A stretch of 6,484 nucleotides of DNA from an uncultured Oscillospiraceae bacterium (GTDB lineage Bacteria > Bacillota > Clostridia > Oscillospirales > Oscillospiraceae): NCBI GenBank assembly GCA_900759385.1, contig CAAEUZ010000078.1, forward strand, positions 1 through 6,484. Reading direction: 5' to 3'. The notes beneath the pieces are model-generated. The model did no database searches, was not told the DNA's origin, and saw nothing but the letters and a program-made list of their open reading frames with translations. Shown here piece by piece: positions 6,031 to 6,484 of this stretch. Numbering within the stretch: position 1 is the stretch's first letter; each line of letters starts with the position of its first letter. Position numbers and translations under genes: made by a program.

Positions 6031-6447
6031 GTGTTTGAATATCCGGACGCATCCCAGACGTACAGGATTGGAGACTGGCACTTCGACGTATATGAGCCCG
6101 GACAGACCATAGCGCTGGACAGCTACAGCACTATGTACGCCAATGAACTTGACGATGCATTTCCCTACAGATATTTCTTTGAGGAAAGTTTGAATACAGA
6201 CGATAACGTTTACATTGAGTACGACAACGAGGCCGGACGTGTTCAGCTGACTCCTGAAGGTCAGGAGCTCTCCGGCAAAATACAGCTTCAGGAAAGCGAG
6301 TATCCGCTCAGGATTATACGTCCCCGCATAGTCGTAGAGCGCGACGGTCATGAACTGACGGCATACATATTCGGAGTTTTCCAGTGCGGCTATCTGAACT
6401 TTGATGAAGATGACTATGAAGCATCCCGCAATCTGAGCCGCAGTTGA
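6031..6447 (+). CDS. C-terminal part of the interrupted exported protein (138 aa if restarted at GTG)
   Basis: If translated on its own, this would start at GTG 6031 and give 138 residues, but no Shine-Dalgarno sequence precedes that codon and no in-frame ATG occurs until about 6133. It has no signal peptide of its own. It is acidic and rich in Tyr, Phe, Asp and Glu, with alternating strand-like stretches (for example YRIGDWHFDVYE and RPRIVVERDGHELTAYIFGV), suggesting a beta-sandwich-like exported domain. Open frame continues upstream of 6031 back to the TAA at 5956, which argues that 6031 is not a real start and that this is the detached C-terminal portion of the gene beginning at 5662. It would lack the membrane anchor and is unlikely to be exported or functional alone. 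Confidence 0.4.
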   Translation: MFEYPDASQTYRIGDWHFDVYEPGQTIALDSYSTMYANELDDAFPYRYFFEESLNTDDNVYIEYDNEAGRVQLTPEGQELSGKIQLQESEYPLRIIRPRIVVERDGHELTAYIFGVFQCGYLNFDEDDYEASRNLSRS

Positions 6448-6484
6448 GAGAGGCAGCCATAATCCGCGCGCCGCAGAGGTGGCA

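Larger units (their letters stand above)
5662..6447 (+). pseudogene. Single gene for an exported beta-rich protein, interrupted by an in-frame stop
   Basis: The frame that begins at GTG 5662 is interrupted only by TAA at 5956-5958 (codon 99) and then runs open for 162 more codons to TGA at 6445-6447. There is no frameshift: both halves are in the same frame. The 24 codons just after the TAA, before any possible restart, read as sensible protein with a strand-like pattern (for example CSADISLSF and CDVQYLVFEY). The whole would be a 261-residue protein with one N-terminal membrane segment and an acidic, aromatic-rich, beta-type extracytoplasmic domain with four cysteines. A single CAA-to-TAA change would explain the stop. 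Alternatives are stop-codon readthrough, a sequencing error, or two separate products. The intact promoter and ribosome binding site suggest the break is recent or harmless. I recognise no family. Confidence 0.6.

Noticed and set aside
5992..6351. 119-codon minus-strand frame inside the interrupted gene
   Set aside because: It lies antisense to a frame with a clear promoter, start and exported-protein pattern upstream, and shows no motif or ribosome binding site of its own.

Overview
The window looks like ordinary chromosome from a GC-rich anaerobic Firmicute, probably a gut clostridium of the Oscillospirales type. This rests on the clostridial style of the HtpG N terminus, strong AGGAGG ribosome binding sites, sigma-A promoters, TTG and GTG starts backed by good Shine-Dalgarno sequences, and a CbxX/SpoVK-type AAA ATPase. 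The taxonomic call is inference only. No RNA genes, mobile elements, CRISPR arrays or phage genes were seen.

Layout. A full-length htpG (Hsp90) runs leftward (63-1979). Its leader of about 120 nt (1980-2100) holds several hairpins and starts at a clear sigma-A promoter (2107-2134). Back to back with it is a rightward promoter (2145-2173) that drives a two-gene operon. The first gene is a CbxX-type AAA+ ATPase with a TerB-like N-terminal helical region (2208-3662). The second is a HAD-IIA phosphatase (3659-4456) whose TTG start overlaps the ATPase stop codon. A near-perfect palindromic terminator (4476-4505) separates this operon from the convergent thioredoxin reductase gene trxB (4589-5509, leftward).

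Divergent from trxB, a strong extended -10 promoter and a good ribosome binding site lead into a gene for an unrecognised membrane-anchored or secreted protein (5662-6447). An in-frame TAA at 5956-5958 interrupts it. The same frame stays open on both sides of that stop and reads as one continuous protein, so it is probably one 261-codon gene split by a single nonsense change, with readthrough or sequence error as alternatives. This gene is visibly less GC-rich than the rest of the window.

How the genes relate. HtpG (protein folding), the AAA ATPase (remodelling of an unknown partner) and TrxB (thiol redox balance) are all stress or quality-control functions, but they occupy separate transcription units. 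Only the ATPase-phosphatase pair is tightly linked. The observations most worth following are the stop-interrupted surface protein and the structured htpG leader, which contains a possible pseudoknot followed by a terminator-like hairpin.
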